From contig NC_064046.1 in NCBI RefSeq assembly GCF_932526225.1, positions 15,823,408 to 15,887,407 of the forward strand: DNA of 64,000 nt, in the 5' to 3' direction. The translations under genes and the position numbers were made by a program. Position 1 is the first letter of the stretch; every line of letters begins with the position of its first letter. Positions 24,623 through 40,000 of this stretch are shown here, piece by piece. The DNA is from Nematostella vectensis (Eukaryota > Cnidaria > Anthozoa > Actiniaria > Edwardsiidae). The notes below the pieces were generated by a model. The model was given only the letters and a program-made list of their open reading frames with translations. It did not search any database and was not told the DNA's origin.

Positions 24623-27600
24623 CGAGAGTAACCTCCAAAAGGTTACAATCGATAATTATTTTTCCGAATGTAAATTCCAAAAAGTACCATTAGGAAAAAT
24701 AAAACAGTATACTCAGAAAAAAAGGTATATCAATCTATCGAGCGCTATGCTCTATGTTAGAATCTACTTAATCAAGTTATCCAAGGAATCTAGTTAGTTC
24801 TTGTGTGCATAAAATATGTACAGGATCCTGAACAAAGCATGAGCACATCAAAGATGCTGAGAGTACATAAAAATGTCCCTATACCTTCTTTTTATGTCAT
24901 GACACACCAAGAGCAGTATAATTAAGTATCGATATTTAAAAAAAAAATAAAGAAAAAAAAATATGCTATCAGCGGGAATCGAACCCGGGTCGCTGCGTTA
25001 GTAGTCAAGTGCCCGCAACGAAAGACTAACGTGGCATTGCTGAAGCGAATTGTAATGAAAATTACTTTTAATACTAATGGTATCGTAAACTATCCCAAGC
25101 AAAGTCACCATCGGACTCTAGGTTACATTCGGGAAAAGCTTCAGGGTTACATTCGGGAATTTGTTTTACGAGTGTAACCTCCAAAAGGTTACAATCGATA
25201 ATTTTTTTTTCCGAATGTAAATTCCAAATAGTAACATTAGGAAAAATAAAACAGTATACTCGGGAAAAAAGGTATATCAATCTATCGAGCGCTATGCTCT
25301 ATGTTAGAATCTACTTAATGAAGTTATCCAAGGAATCTAGTTAGTTCTTGTGTTCATAAAATATGTACAGGATCCTGAACAAAGCATGAGCACATCAAAG
25401 ATGCTGAGAGTACATAAAAATGTCCCTATACCTTCTTTTTATGTCATGACACACCAAGAACAGTATAATTAAGTATCGATATTTAAAAAAAAAATAAAGA
25501 AAAAAAAATAGGCTATCAGCGAGAATCGAACACGGGTCGCTGCGTTAGTAGTCAAGTGCCCGCAACGAAAGACTAACGTGGCATTGCTGAAGGGAATTTA
25601 AACGAAAATTACTTTTAATACTATTGGTATCGTAAACTATCCCAAGCAAAGTCATCATCGGACTGGAGGTTACATTCGGGAAAAGCTTCAGGGTCACATT
25701 CGGAAATTTGTTTTACGAGAGTAACCTCCAAAAGGTTACAATCGATAATTTTTTTTCCGAATGTAAATTCCAAATAGTAACATTAGGAAAAATAAAACAG
25801 TATACTCGGAAAAAAAGGTATATCAATCTATCGAGCGCTATGCTCTATGTTAGAATCTGCTTAATCAAGTTATTCAAGGAATCTAGTTAGTTCTTGTGTG
25901 CATAAAATATGTACAGGATCCTGAACAAAGCATGAGCACATCAAAGATGCTGAGAGTACATAAAAATGTCCCTATACCTTCTTTTTATGTCATGACACAC
26001 CAAGAACAGTATAATTAAGTATCGATATTTAAAAAAAAAATAAAGAAAAAAAAATATGCTATCAGCGGGAATCGAACCCGGGTCGCTGCGTTAGTAGTCA
26101 AGTGCCCGCAACGAAAGACTAACGTGGCATTGCTGAAGCGAATTGTAATGAAAATTACTTTTAATACTAATGGTATCGTAAACTATCCCAAGCAAAGTCA
26201 CCATCGGACTCTAGGTTACATTCGGGAAAAGCTTCAGGGTTACATTCGGGAATTTGTTTTACGAGTGTAACCTCCAAAAGGTTACAATCGATAATTTTTT
26301 TTTCCGAATGTAAATTCCAAATAGTAACATTAGGAAAAATAAAACAGTATACTCGGGAAAAAAGGTATATCAATCTATCGAGCGCTATGCTCTATGTTAG
26401 AATCTACTTAATGAAGTTATCCAAGGAATCTAGTTAGTTCTTGTGTTCATAAAATATGTACAGGATCCTGAACAAAGCATGAGCACATCAAAGATGCTGA
26501 GAGTACATAAAAATGTCCCTATACCTTCTTTTTATGTCATGACACACCAAGAACAGTATAATTAAGTATCGATATTTAAAAAAAAAAATAAAGAAAAAAA
26601 ATATGCTATCAGCGGAAATCGAACCCGGGTCGCTGCGTTAGTAGTCAAGTGCCCGCAACGAAAGACTAACGTGGCATTGCTGAAGCGAATTGTAATGAAA
26701 ATTACTTTTAATACTAATGGTATCGTAAACTATCCCAAGCAAAGTCACCATCGGACTGTAGGTTACATACGGGAAAAGCTTCAGGGTTACATTCGGGAAT
26801 TTGTTTTACGAGTGTAACCTCCAAAAGGTTACAATCGATAATTTTTTTTCCGAATGTAAATTCCAAATAGTAACATTAGGAAAAATAAAACAGTATACTC
26901 GGAAAAAAAGGTATATCAATCTATCGAGCGCTATGCTCTATGTTAGAATCTACTTAATGAAGTTATCCAAGGAATCTAGTTAGTTCTTGTGTGCATAAAA
27001 TATGTACAGGATCCTGAACAAAGCATGAGCACATCAAAGATGCTGAGAGTACATAAAAATGTCCCTATACTTTCTTTTTATGTCATGACACACCAAGAAC
27101 AGTATAATTAAGTATCGATATTTAAAAAAAAAAATAAAGAAAAAAAAATAGGCTATCAGCGAGAATCGAACACGGGTCGCTGCGTTAGTAGTCAAGTGCC
27201 CGCAACGAAAGACTAACGTGGCATTGCTGAAGGGAATTTAAACGAAAATTACTTTTAATACTATTGGTATCGTAAACTATCCCAAGCAAAGTCATCATCG
27301 GACTGGAGGTTACATTCGGGAAAAGCTTCAGGGTCACATTCGGAAATTTGTTTTACGAGAGTAACCTCCAAAAGGTTACAATCGATAATTTTTTTTCCGA
27401 ATGTAAATTCCAAATAGTAACATTAGGAAAAATAAAACAGTATACTCGGAAAAAAAGGTATATCAATCTATCGAGCGCTATGCTCTATGTTAGAATCTGC
27501 TTAATCAAGTTATCCAAGGAATCTAGTTAGTTCTTGTGTGCATAAAATATGTACAGGATCCTGAACAAAGCATGAGCACATCAAAGATGCTGAGAGTACA

Positions 27601-28899
27601 TAAAAATGTCCCTATACCTTCTTTTTATGTCATGACACTCCAAGAACAGTATAATTAAGTATCGATATTTAAAAAAAAAATAAAGAAAAAAAATAGGCTA
27701 TCAGCGAGAATCGAACCCGGGTCGCTGCGTTAGTAGTCAAGTGCCCGCAACGAAAGACTAACGTTACATTGCTGAAGGGAATTGTAACGAAAGTTACTTT
27801 TAATACTATTGGTATCGTAAACTATCCCAAGCAAAGTCACCATCGGACTGGAGGTTACATTCGGGAAAAGCTTCAGGGTTACATTCGGAAATTTGTTTTA
27901 CGAGAGTAACCTCCAAAAGGTTACAATCGATAATTATTTTTCCGAATGTAAATTCCAAAAAGTAACATTAGGAAAAATAAAACAGTATACTCGGAAAAAA
28001 AGGTATATCAATCTATCGAGCGTTATGCTCTATGTTAGAATCTACTTAATCAAGTTATCCAAGGAATCTAGTTAGTTCTTGTGTGCATAAAATATGTACA
28101 GGATCCTGAACAAAGCATGAGCACATCAAAGATGCTGAGAGTACATAAAAATGTTCCTATACCTTCTTTTAATGTCATGACACACCAAGAACAGTATAAT
28201 TAAGTATCGATATTTAAAAAATAAAAAATAAAGAAAAAAAAAGGCTATCAGCGGGAATCGAACCCGGGTAGCTGCGTTAGTAGTCAAGTGCCCGCAACGA
28301 AAGACTAACGTGGCATTGCTGAAGGGAATTGTAATGAAAATTACTTTTAATACTATTGGTATCGTAAACTATCCCAAGCAAAGTCACCATCGGACTGGAG
28401 GTTACATTCGGGAAAAGCTGCAGGGTTACATTCGGGAATTTGTTTTACGAGTTTAACCTCTAAAAGGTTACAATCGATAATTTTTTTTCCGAATGTAAAT
28501 TCCAAAAAGTAACATTAGGAAAAATTAAACAGTATACTCGGAAAAAAAGGTATATCAATCTATCGAGCGCTATGCTCTATGTTAGAATCTACTTAATGAA
28601 GTTATCCAAGGAATCTAGTTAGTTCTTGTGTGCATAAAATATGTACAGGATCCTGAACAAAGCATGAGCACATCAAAGATGCTGAGAGTACATAAATATG
28701 TCCCTATACCTTCTTTTTATGTCATGACACACCAAGAACAGTATAATTAAGTATCGATATTAAAAAAAAAAAATAGAGAAACAAAAATATGCTATCAGCG
28801 GGAATCGAACCCGGGTCGCTGCGTTAGTAGTCAAGTGCCCGCAACAAAAGACTAACGTGGCATTGCTGAAGGGAATTGTAATGAAAATTACTTTTAATA

Positions 28900-31600
28900 C
28901 TATTGGTATCATAAACTATCCCAAGCAAAGTCACCATCGGACTGGAGGTTACATTCGGGAAAAGCTTCAGGGTTACATTCGGGAATTTGTTTTACGAGTG
29001 TAACCTCCAAAAGGTTACAATCGATAAATTTTTTTCCGAATGTAAATTCCAAAATGTAACATTAGTAAAAAAAACAGTATACTCGGAAAAAAAGGTATAT
29101 CAATCTATTGAGCGCTATGCTCTATGTTAGAATCTACTTAATCAAGTTATTCAAGGAATCTAGTTAGTTCTTGTGTGCATAAAATATGTACAGGATCCTG
29201 AACAAAGCATGAGCACATCAAAGATGCTGAGAGTACATAAAAATGTCCCTATACCTTCTTTTTATGTCATGACACCCCAAGAACAGTATAATTAAGTATT
29301 GATATTTAAAAAAAAAATAAAGAAAAAAAAATAGGCTATCAGCGGGAATCGAACCCGGGTGGCTGCATTAGTAGTCAAGTGCCCGCAACGAAAGACTAAC
29401 GTGGCATTGCTGAAGGGAATTGTAATGAAAATTACTATTAATACTATTGTTATCGTAAACTATCCCAAGCAAAGTCACCATCGGACTGGAGGTTACATTC
29501 GGGAAAAGCTTCAGGGTTACATTCGGGAATTTGTTTTAAGAGAGTAACCTCTAAAAGGTTACAATCGATAATTTTTTTTCCGAATGTAAATTCCAAAAAG
29601 TAACATTATGAAAAATAAAACAGTATACTCGGAAAAAAAGGTATATCAATCTATCGAGCATTATGCTCTATGTTAGAATCTACTTAATCAAGTTATCCAA
29701 GGAATCTAGTTAGTTCTTGTGTGCATAAAATATGTACAGGATCCTGAACAAAGCATGAACACATCAAAGATGCTGAGAGTACATAAAAATGTCCCTTTAC
29801 CTTCTTTTTATGTCATGACACACCAAGAACAGTATAATTAAGTATTGATATTTAAAAAAAAAATAAAGAAAAAAAAATAGGCTATCAGCGGGAATCGAAC
29901 CCGGGTGGCTGCATTAGTAGTCAAGTGCCCGCAACGAAAGACTAACGTGGCATTGCTGAAGGGAATTGTAATGAAAATTACTATAAATACTATTGTTATC
30001 GTAAACTATCCCAAGCAAAGTCACCATCGGACTGGAGGTTACATTGGGGAAAAGCTTCAGCTTTACATTCGGGAATTTGTTTTACGAGTGTAACCTCCAA
30101 AAGGTTACAATCGATAATTATTTTTCCGAATGTAAATTCCAAAAAGTACCATTAGGAAAAATAAAACAGTATACTCGGAAAAAAAGGTATATCAATCTAT
30201 CGAGCGCTATGCTCTATGTTAGAATCTACTTAATGAAGTTATCCAAGGAATCTAGTTAGTTCTTGTGTGCATAAAATATGTACAGGATCCTGAACAAAGC
30301 ATGAGCACATCAAAGATGCTGAGAGTACATAAAAATGTCCCTATACCTTCTTTTTATGTCATGACACACCAAGAACAGTAAAATTAAGTATGGATATTTA
30401 AAAAAAAATAAAGAAAAAAAAATAGGCTATCAGCGAGAATCGAACCCGGGTCGCTGCGTTAGTAGTCAAGTGCCCGCAACGAAAGACTAACGTGGCATTG
30501 CTGAAGGGAATTGTAATGAAAATTACTTTTAATACTATTGGTATCGTAAACTATCCCAAGCAAAGTCACCATCAGACTGGAGGTTACATTCGGGAAAAGC
30601 TTCAGGGTTACATTCGGGAATTTGTTTTACGAGAGTAACCTCCAAAAGGTTACAATCGATAATTTTTTTTCCGAATGTAAATTCCAAAAAGTAACATTAG
30701 GAAAAATAAAACAGTATACTCGGAAAAAAAGGTATATCAATCTATCGAGCGTTATGCTCTATGTTAGAATCTACTTAATCAAGTTATCCAAGGAATCTAG
30801 TTAGTTCTTGTGTGCATAAAATATGTACAGGATCCTGAACAAAGCATGAGCACATCAAAGATGCTGAGAGTACATAAAAATGTCCCTATACCTTCTTTTT
30901 ATGTCATGACACACCAAGAACAGTATAAGTAAGTATCGATATTTAAAAAAAAATAAAGAAAAAAAATAGGCTATCAGCGAGAATCGAACCCGGGTAGCTG
31001 CGTTAGTAGTCAAGTGCCCGCAACGAAAGACTAACGTGGCATTGCTAAAGGGAATTGTAATGAAAATTACTTTTAATACTATTGGTATCGTAAACTATCC
31101 CAAGCAAAGTCACCATCGGACTGGAGGTTACATTCGGGAAAAGCTTCAGGGTTACATTCGGGAATTTGTTTTACGAGTGTAACCTCCAGAAGGTTACAAT
31201 CGATAATTTTTTTTCCGAATGTAAATTCCAAAAAGTAACATTAGGAAAACTAAAACAGTATACTCGGAAAAAAAGGTATATCAATCTATCGAGCGCTATG
31301 CTCTATGTTAGAATCTACTTAATCAAGTTATCCAAGGAATCTAGTTAGTTCTTGTGTGCATAAAATATGTACAGGATCCTGAACAAAGCATGATCACATC
31401 AAAGATGCTGAGAGTACATAAAAATGTCCCTATACCTTCTTTTTATGTCATGACACACCCAGAGCAGTATAATTAAGTATCGATATTTAAAAAAAAATAA
31501 AGAAAAAAAATAGGCTATCAGCGGGAATCGAACCCGGGTCGATGCGTTAGTAGTCAAGTGCCCGCAACGAAAGACTAACGTGGCATTGCTGAAGGGAATT
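28900..31600 (+). repeat. Higher-order block A, copy 2 (shortened)
   Basis: It carries the block A marks in order: AAAATGTAAC (about 29053), GACACCCC (about 29272), TTTAAGAGAGTAACCTCT (about 29535), GAGCATTATGCTC (about 29656), TTGGGGAAAAGC (about 30045) and GGAAAACTAAAAC (about 31245). The offset to copy 1 falls from about 28894 to 28344 to 27795 bp, so two monomers are missing relative to 1-3560. Confidence 0.7.
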
Positions 31601-34600
31601 TTAATGAAAATTACTTTTAATACTAATGGTATCGTAAACTATCCCAAGCAAAGTCACCATCGGACTGGAGGTTACATTCGGGAAAAGCTTCAGGGTTACA
31701 TTCGGGAATTTGTTTTACGAGTGTAACCTCCAATAGGTTACAATCGATAATTTTTTTTTCCGAATGTATATTCCAAAAAGTAACATTAGGAAAAATAAAA
31801 CAGTATACTCGCAAAAAAAGGTATATCAATCTATCGAGCGCTATGCTCTATGTTAGAATCTACTTAATCAAGTTATTCAAGGAATCTAGTTAGTTCTTGT
31901 GTGCATAAAATATGTACAGGATCCTGAACAAAGCATGAGCACATCAAAGATGCTGAGAGTACATAAAAATGTCCCTATACCTTCTTTTTATGTCATGACA
32001 CACCAAGAACAGTATAATTAAGTATTGATATTTAAAAAAAAAAAATAAAGAAAAAAAAAATAGGCTATCAGAGGGAATCGAACCCGGGTGGCTGCATTAG
32101 TAGTCAAGTGCCCGCAACGAAAGACTAACGTGGCATTGCTGAATGGAATTGTAATAAAAATAACTATTAATACTATTGTTATCGTAAACTATCCCAAGCA
32201 AAGTCACCATCGGACTGGAGGTTACATTCGGGAAAAGCTTCAGGGTTACATTCGGGAATTTGTTTTACGAGTGTAACCTCCAAAAGGTTACAATCGATAA
32301 TTATTTTTCCGAATGTAAATTCCAAAAAGTACCATTAGGAAAAATAAAACAGTATACTCGGAAAAAAAGGTATATCAATCTATCGAGCGCTATGCTCTAT
32401 GTTAGAATCTACTTAATGAAGTTATCCAAGGAATCTAGTTAGTTCTTGTGTGCATAAAATATGTACAGGATCCTGAACAAAGCATGAGCACATCAAAGAT
32501 GCTGAGAGTACATAAAAATGTCCCTATACCTTCTTTTTATGTCATGACACACCAAGAACAGAATAATTAAGTATCGATATTTAAAAAAAAAAAAATAAAG
32601 AAAATAAATATGCTATCAGCGGGAATCGAATCCGGGTCGCTGCGTTAGTAGTCAAGTGCCCGCAACGAAAGACTAACGTGGCATTGCTGAAGCGAATTGT
32701 AATGAAAATTACTTTTAATACTAATGGTATCGTAAACTATCCCAAGCAAAGTCACCATCGGACTGTAGGTTACATTCGGGAAAAGCTTCAGGGTTACATT
32801 CGGGAATTTGTTTTACGAGTGTAACCTCCAAAAGGTTACAATCGATAATTTTTTTTCCGAATGTAAATTCCAAATAGTAACATTAGGAAAAATAAAACAG
32901 TATACTCGGAAAAAAAGGTATATCAATCTATCGAGCGCTATGCTCTATGTTAGAATCTACTTAATGAAGTTATCCAAGGAATCTAATTAGTTCTTGTGTG
33001 CATAAAATATGTACAGGATCCTGAACAAAGCATGAGCACATCAAAGATGCTAAGAGTACATAAATATGTCCCTATACCTTCTTTTTATGTCATGACACAC
33101 CAAGAACAGTATAATTAAGTATCGATATTTAAAAAAAAATAAAGAAAAAAAAAAATAGGCTATCAGCGGGAATCGAACCCGGGTCGCTGCGTTAGTAGTC
33201 AAGTGCCCGCAACGAAAGACTAATGTGGCATTGCTGAAGGGAATTGTAATGAAAATTACTTTTAATACTATTGGTATCGTAAACTATCCCAAGCAAAGTC
33301 ACCATCGGACTGGAGGTTACATTCGGGAAAAGCTTTAGGGTTTCATTCGGGAATTTGTTTTACGAGTGTATCCTCCAAAAGGTTAGAAGAGATAATTTTT
33401 TTCCGAATGTAAATTCCAAAAAGGACCATTAGGAAAAATAAAACAGTATACTCGGAAAAAAAGATATATCAATCTATCGAGCGCTATGCTCTATGTTAGA
33501 ATCTACTTAATGAAGTTATCCAAGGAATCTAGTTAGTTCTTGTGTGCATAAAATATGTACAGGATCCTGAACAAAGCATGAGCACATCAAAGATGCTGAG
33601 AGTACATAAAAATGTTCCTATACCTTCTTTTAATGTCATGACACACCAAGAACAGTATAATTAAGTATCGATATTTAAAAAATAAAAAATAAAGAAAAAA
33701 AAAGGCTATCAGCGGGAATCGAACCCGGGTGGCTGCGTTAGTAGTCAAGTGCCCGCAACGAAAGACTAACGTGGCATTGCTGAAGGGAATTGTAATGAAA
33801 ATTACTTTTAATACTATTGGTATCGTAAACTATCCCAAGCAAAGTCACCATCGGACTGGAGGTTACATTCGGGAAAAGCTTCAGGGTTACATTCGGGAAT
33901 TTGTTTTACGAGTGTAACCTCCAAAAGGTTACAATCGATAATTTTTTTTACGAATGTAAATTCCAAAAAGTAACATTAGGAAAAATAAAACAGTATACTC
34001 GCAAAAAAAGGTATATCAATCTATCGAGCGCTATGCTCTATGTTAGAATCTACTTAATCAAGTTATTCAAGGAATCTAGTTAGTTCTTGTGTGCATAAAA
34101 TATGTACAGGATCCTGAACAAAGCATGAGCACATCAAAGATGCTGAGAGTACATAAAAATGTCCCTATACCTTCTTTTTATGTCATGACACACCAAGAAC
34201 AGTATAATTAAGTATTGATATTTAAAAAAAAAAATAAAGAAAATAAATATGCTATCAGCGGGAATCGAATCCGGGTCGCTGCGTTAGTAGTCAAGTGCCC
34301 GCAACGAAAGACTAACGTGGCATTGCTGAAGCGAATTGTAATGAAAATTACTTTTAATACTAATGGTATCGTAAACTATCCCAAGCAAAGTCACCATCGG
34401 ACTGTAGGTTACATTCGGGAAAAGCTTCAGGGTTACATTCGGGAATTTTTTTTTCGAGTGTAATCTCCAAAAGGTTACAATCGATAATTTTTTTTCCGAA
34501 TGTAAATTCCAAATAGTAACATTAGGAAAAATAAAACAGTATACTCGGAAAAAAAGGTATATCAATCTATCGAGCGCTATGCTCTATGTTAGAATCTACT

Positions 34601-37000
34601 TAATGAAGTTATCCAAGGAATCTAATTAGTTCTTGTGTGCATAAAATATGTACAGGATCCTGAACAAAGCATGAGCACATCAAAGATGCTAAAAGTACAT
34701 AAATATGTCCCTATACCTTCTTTTTATGTCATGACACACCAAGAACAGTATAATTAAGTATCGATATTTAAAAAAAAATAAAGAAAAAAAAAAATAGGCT
34801 ATCAGCGGGAATCGAACCCGGGTCGCTGCGTTAGTAGTCAAGTGCCCGCAACGAAAGACTAATGTGGCATTGCTGAAGGGAATTGTAATGAAAATTACTT
34901 TTAATACTATTGGTATCGTAAACTATCCCAAGCAAAGTCACCATCGGACTGGAGGTTACATTCGGGAAAAGCTTTAGGGTTACATTCGGGAATTTGTTTT
35001 ACGAGTGTATCCTCCAAAAGGTTAGAAGAGATAATTTTTTCCGAATGTAAATTCCAAAAAGGACCATTAGGAAAAATAAAACAGTATACTCGGAAAAAAA
35101 GATATATCAATCTATCGAGCGCTATGCTCTATGTTAGAATCTACTTAATGAAGTTATCCAAGGAATCTAGTTAGTTCTTGTGTGCATAAAATATGTACAG
35201 GATCCTGAACAAAGCATGAGCACATCAAAGATGCTGAGAGTACATAAAAATGTTCCTATACCTTCTTTTAATGTCATGACACACCAAGAACAGTATAATT
35301 AAGTATCGATATTTAAAAAATAAAAAATAAAGAAAAAAAAAGGCTATCAGCGGGAATCGAACCCGGGTGGCTGCGTTAGTAGTCAAGTGCCCGCAACGAA
35401 AGACTAACGTGGCATTGCTGAAGGGAATTGTAATGAAAATTACTTTTAATACTATTGGTATCGTAAACTATCCCAAGCAAAGTCACCATCGGACTGGAGG
35501 TTACATTCGGGAAAAGCTTCAGGGTTACATTCGGGAATTTGTTTTACGAGTGTAACCTCCAAAAGGTTACAATCGATAATTTTTTTTACGAATGTAAATT
35601 CCAAAAAGTAACATTAGGAAAAATAAAACAGTATACTCGGAAAAAAAGGTATATCAATCTATCGAGCGCTATGCTCTATGTTAGAATCTACTTAATCAAG
35701 TTATCCAAGGAATCTAGTTAGTTCTTGTGTGCATAAAATATGTACAGGATCCTGAACAAAGCATGAGCACATCAAAGATGCTGAGAGTACATAAATATGT
35801 CCCTATACCTTCTTTTTATGTCATGACACACCAAGAACAGTATAATTAAGTATCGATATTTAAAAAAAAAAATAAAGAAAAAAAATATGCTATCAGCGGG
35901 AATCGAACCCGGGTCGCTGCGTTAGTAGTCAAGTGCCCGCAACGAAAGACTAACGTGGCATTGCTGAAGCGAATTGTAATGAAAATTACTTTTAATACTA
36001 ATGGTATCGTAAACTATCCCAAGCAAAGTCACCATCGGACTGTAGGTTACATTCGGGAAAAGCTTCAGGGTTACATTCGGGAATTTGTTTTACGAGTGTA
36101 ACCTCCAAAAGGTTACAATCGATAATTTTTTTTCCAAATGTAAATTCCAAATAGTAACATTAGGAAAAATAAAACAGTATACTCGGAAAAAAAGGTATAT
36201 CAATCTATCGAGCGCTATGCTCTATGTTAGAATCTACTTAATGAAGTTATCCAAGGAATCTAGTTAGTTCTTGTGTTCATAAAATATGTACAGGATCCTG
36301 AACAAAGCATGAGCACATCAAAGATGCTGAGAGTACATAAAAATGTCCCTATACCTTCTTTTTATGTCATGACACACCAAGAACAGTATAATTAAGTATC
36401 GATATTTAAAAAAAAATAAAGAAAAAAAAATTAGGCTATCAGCGGGAATCGAACCCGGGTCGCTGCGTTAGTAGTCAAGTGCCCGCAACGAAAGACTGAT
36501 GTGGCATTGCTGAAGGAAAGTGTAATGAAAATTACTTTTAATACTATTGGTATCGTAAACTATCCAAGCAAAGTCACCATCGGACTGGAGGTTACATTCG
36601 GGAAAAGCTTTAGGGTTACATTCGGGAATTTGTTTTACGAGTGTATCCTACAAAAGGTTAGAATAGATAATTTTTTTCCGAATGTAAATTCCAAAAAGTA
36701 ACACTAGGAAAAATAAAACAGTATACTCGGAAAAAAAGGTATATCAATCTATCGAGCGCTATGCTCTATGTTAGAATCTACTTAATGAAGTTATCCAAGG
36801 AATCTAGTTAGTTCTTGTGTGCATAAAATATGTACAGGATCCTGAACAAAGCATGAGCACATCAAAGATGCTGAGAGTACATAAAAATGTCCCTATACCT
36901 TCTTTTTATGTCATGACACACCAAGAACAGTATAATCAAGTATCGATATTTAAAAAAAAAATAAAGAAAAAAAAATAGGCTATCAGCGGGAATCGAACCC
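31600..37000 (+). repeat. Satellite region with three-monomer periodicity
   Basis: The monomer with TTTTTTTACGAATG recurs at anchors 33901 and 35539 (three monomers), then 37721 (four). The class with GCGAATTGTAATG and ACTGTAGG appears at 32693, 34328 and 35968. The class with GTATCCTCC and GGTTAGAA appears at 33367, 35006 and 36643. The same three classes therefore cycle in a fixed order. The anchor is mutated to a T run at 34446-34454, a mark repeated near 40999, 46462 and 57389. Confidence 0.7.
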
Positions 37001-37019
37001 GGGTCGCTGCGTTAATAGT

Positions 37020-40000
37020 CAAGTGCCCGCAACGGAAGACTAATGTGGCATTGCTGAAGGAAATTGTAATGAAAATTACTTTTAATACTATTGGTATCGT
37101 AAACTATCCAAGCAAAGTCACCATCGGACTGGAGGTTACATTCGGGAAAAGCTTTAGGGTTACATTCGGGAATTTGTTTTACGAGTGTATCCTCCAAAAG
37201 GTTAGAATAGATAATTTTTTTCCGAATGTAAATTCCAAAAAGTAACATTAGGAAAAATAAAACAGTATACTCGGAAAAAAAGGTATATAAATCTATCGAG
37301 CGCTATGCTCTATGTTAGAATCTACTTAATGAAGTTATCCAAGGAATCTAGTTAGTTCTTGTGTGCATAAAATATGTACAGGATCCTGAACAAAGCATGA
37401 GCACATCAAAGATGCTGAGAGTACATAAAAATGTTCCTATACCTTCTTTTAATGTCATGACACACCAAGAACAGTATAATTAAGTATCGATATTTAAAAA
37501 ATAAAAAAAAAATAAAAAAAAAAGTCTATCAGCGGGAATCGAACCCGGGTGGCTGCGTTAGTAGTCAAGTGCCCGCAACGAAAGACTAACGTGGCATTGC
37601 TGAATGGAATTGTAATGAAAATTACTTTTAATACTATTGGTATCGTAAACTATCCCAAGCAAAGTCACCATCGGACTGGAGGTTACATTCGGGAAAAGCT
37701 TCAGGGTTACATTCGGGAATTTGTTTTACGAGTGTAACCTCCAAAAGGTTACAATCGATAATTTTTTTTACGAATGTAAATTCCAAAAAGTAACATTAGG
37801 AAAAATAAAACAGTATACTCGGAAAAAAAGGTATATCAATCTATCGAGCGCTATGCTCTATGTTAGAATCTACTTAATCAAGTTATCCAAGGAATCTAGT
37901 TAGTTCTTGTGTGCATAAAATATGTACAGGATCCTGAACAAAGCATGAGCACATCAAAGATGCTGAGAGTACATAAATATGTCCCTATACCTTCTTTTTA
38001 TGTCATGACACACCAAGAACAGTATAATTAAGTATCGATATTTAAAAAAAAAAATAAAGAAAAAAAATATGCTATCAGCGGGAATCGAACCCGGGTCGCT
38101 GCGTTAGTAGTCAAGTGCCCGCAACGAAAGACTAACGTGGCATTGCTGAAGCGAATTGTAATGAAAATTACTTTTAATACTAATGGTATCGTAAACTATC
38201 CCAAGCAAAGTCACCATCGGACTGTAGGTTACATTCGGGAAAATCTTCAGGGTTACATTCGGGAATTTGTTTTACGAGTGTAACCTCCAAAAGGTTACAA
38301 TCGATAATTTTTTTTCCAAATGTAAATTCCAAATAGTAACATTAGGAAAAATAAAACAGTATACTCGGAAAAAAAGGTATATCAATCTATCGAGCGCTAT
38401 GCTCTATGTTAGAATCTACTTAATGAAGTTATCCAAGGAATCTAGTTAGTTCTTGTGTTCATAAAATATGTACAGGATCCTGAACAAAGCATGAGCACAT
38501 CAAAGATGCTGAGAGTACATAAAAATGTCCCTATACCTTCTTTTTATGTCATGACACACCAAGAACAGTATAATTAAGTATCGATATTTAAAAAAAAATA
38601 AAGAAAAAAAAATTAGGCTATCAGCGGGAATCGAACCCGGGTCGCTGCGTTAGTAGTCAAGTGCCCGCAACGAAAGACTAATGTGGCATTGCTGAAGGAA
38701 AGTGTAATGAAAATTACTTTTAATACTATTGGTATCGTAAACTATCCAAGCAAAGTCACCATCGGACTGGAGGTTACATTCGGGAAAAGCTTTAGGGTTA
38801 CATTCGGGAATTTGTTTTACGAGTGTATCCTCCAAAAGGTTAGAATAGATAATTTTTTTCCGAATGTAAATTCCAAAAAGTAACACTAGGAAAAATAAAA
38901 CAGTATACTCGGAAAAAAAGGTATATCAATCTATCGAGCGCTATGCTCTATGTTAGAATCTACTTAATGAAGTTATCCAAGGAATCTAGTTAGTTCTTGT
39001 GTGCATAAAATATGTACAGGATCCTGAACAAAGCATGAGCACATCAAAGATGCTGAGAGTACATAAAAATGTCCCTATACCTTCTTTTTATGTCATGACA
39101 CACCAAGAACAGTATAATTAAGTATCGATATTTAAAAAAAAAAATAAAGAAAAAAAAATAGGCTATCAGCGGGAATCGAACCCGGGTCGCTGCGTTAATA
39201 GTCAAGTGCCCGCAACGAAAGACTAACGTGGCATTGCTGAAGGGAATTGTAATGAAAATTACTTTTAATACTATTGGTATTGTAAACTATCCCATGCAAA
39301 GTCACCATCGGACTGGAGGTTACATTCGGGAAAAGCTTCAAGGTTACATTCGGGAATTTGTTTTACGAGTGTATCCTCCAAAAGGTTACAATCGATAATT
39401 TTTTTCCGAATGTAAATTCCAAAAAGTAACATTAGGAAAAATAAAACAGTATACTCGGAAAAAAAGGTATATAAATCTATCGAGCGCTATGCTCTATGTT
39501 AGAATCTACTTAATGAAGTTATCCAAGGAATCTAGTTAGTTCTTGTGTGCATAAAATATGTACAGGATCCTGAACAAAGCATGAGCACATCAAAGATGCT
39601 GAGAGTAAATAAAAATGTCCCTATACCTTCTTTTTATGTCATGACACACCAAGAACAGTATAATTAAGTATCGATATTTAAAAAAAAAAATAAAGAAAAA
39701 AAAATAGGCTATCAGCGGGAATCGAACCCGGGTCGCTGCATTCGTAGTCAAGTGCCCGCAACGAAAGACTAACGTGGCATTGCTGATGGGAATTGTAATG
39801 AAAATTACTTTTAATACTATTGATATCGTAAACTATCCCAAGCAAAGTCACCATCGGACTGGAGGTTACATTCGGGAAAAGCTTCAGGGTTACATTCGGG
39901 AATTTGTTTTACGAGAGTAACCTCCAAAAGGTTACAATCGATAATTATTTTTCCGAATGTAAATTCCAAAAAGTACCATTAGGAAAAATAAAACAGTATA

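Larger units (their letters stand above)
14100..28900 (+). repeat. Mixed-class satellite region
   Basis: Monomers here belong to several interleaved classes. The TTTTTTTACGAATG mark sits at about 14850 and 19220 (eight monomers apart). The CAATGAAAATT with AAATTTTTTTCC monomer recurs at 14267 and 18087 (seven apart). GGGAATTTAAACGAAAATT monomers sit near 19613, 20162, 24523, 25597 and 27235. TCATCATCGG with GGGTCACATTCGG is found at 25653 and 27292 (three monomers apart), and GGACTCTAGG at 25114 and 26207 (two apart). No gene or non-satellite insertion is visible. Confidence 0.75.

Noticed and set aside
34284-34565. Minus-strand frames of 62-93 codons, for example here and at 40836, 46299 and 57226
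   Set aside because: They are antisense to the motif cluster, repeat the same FPNVT-like words from the short subrepeats, and open only where T-run lengths allow.
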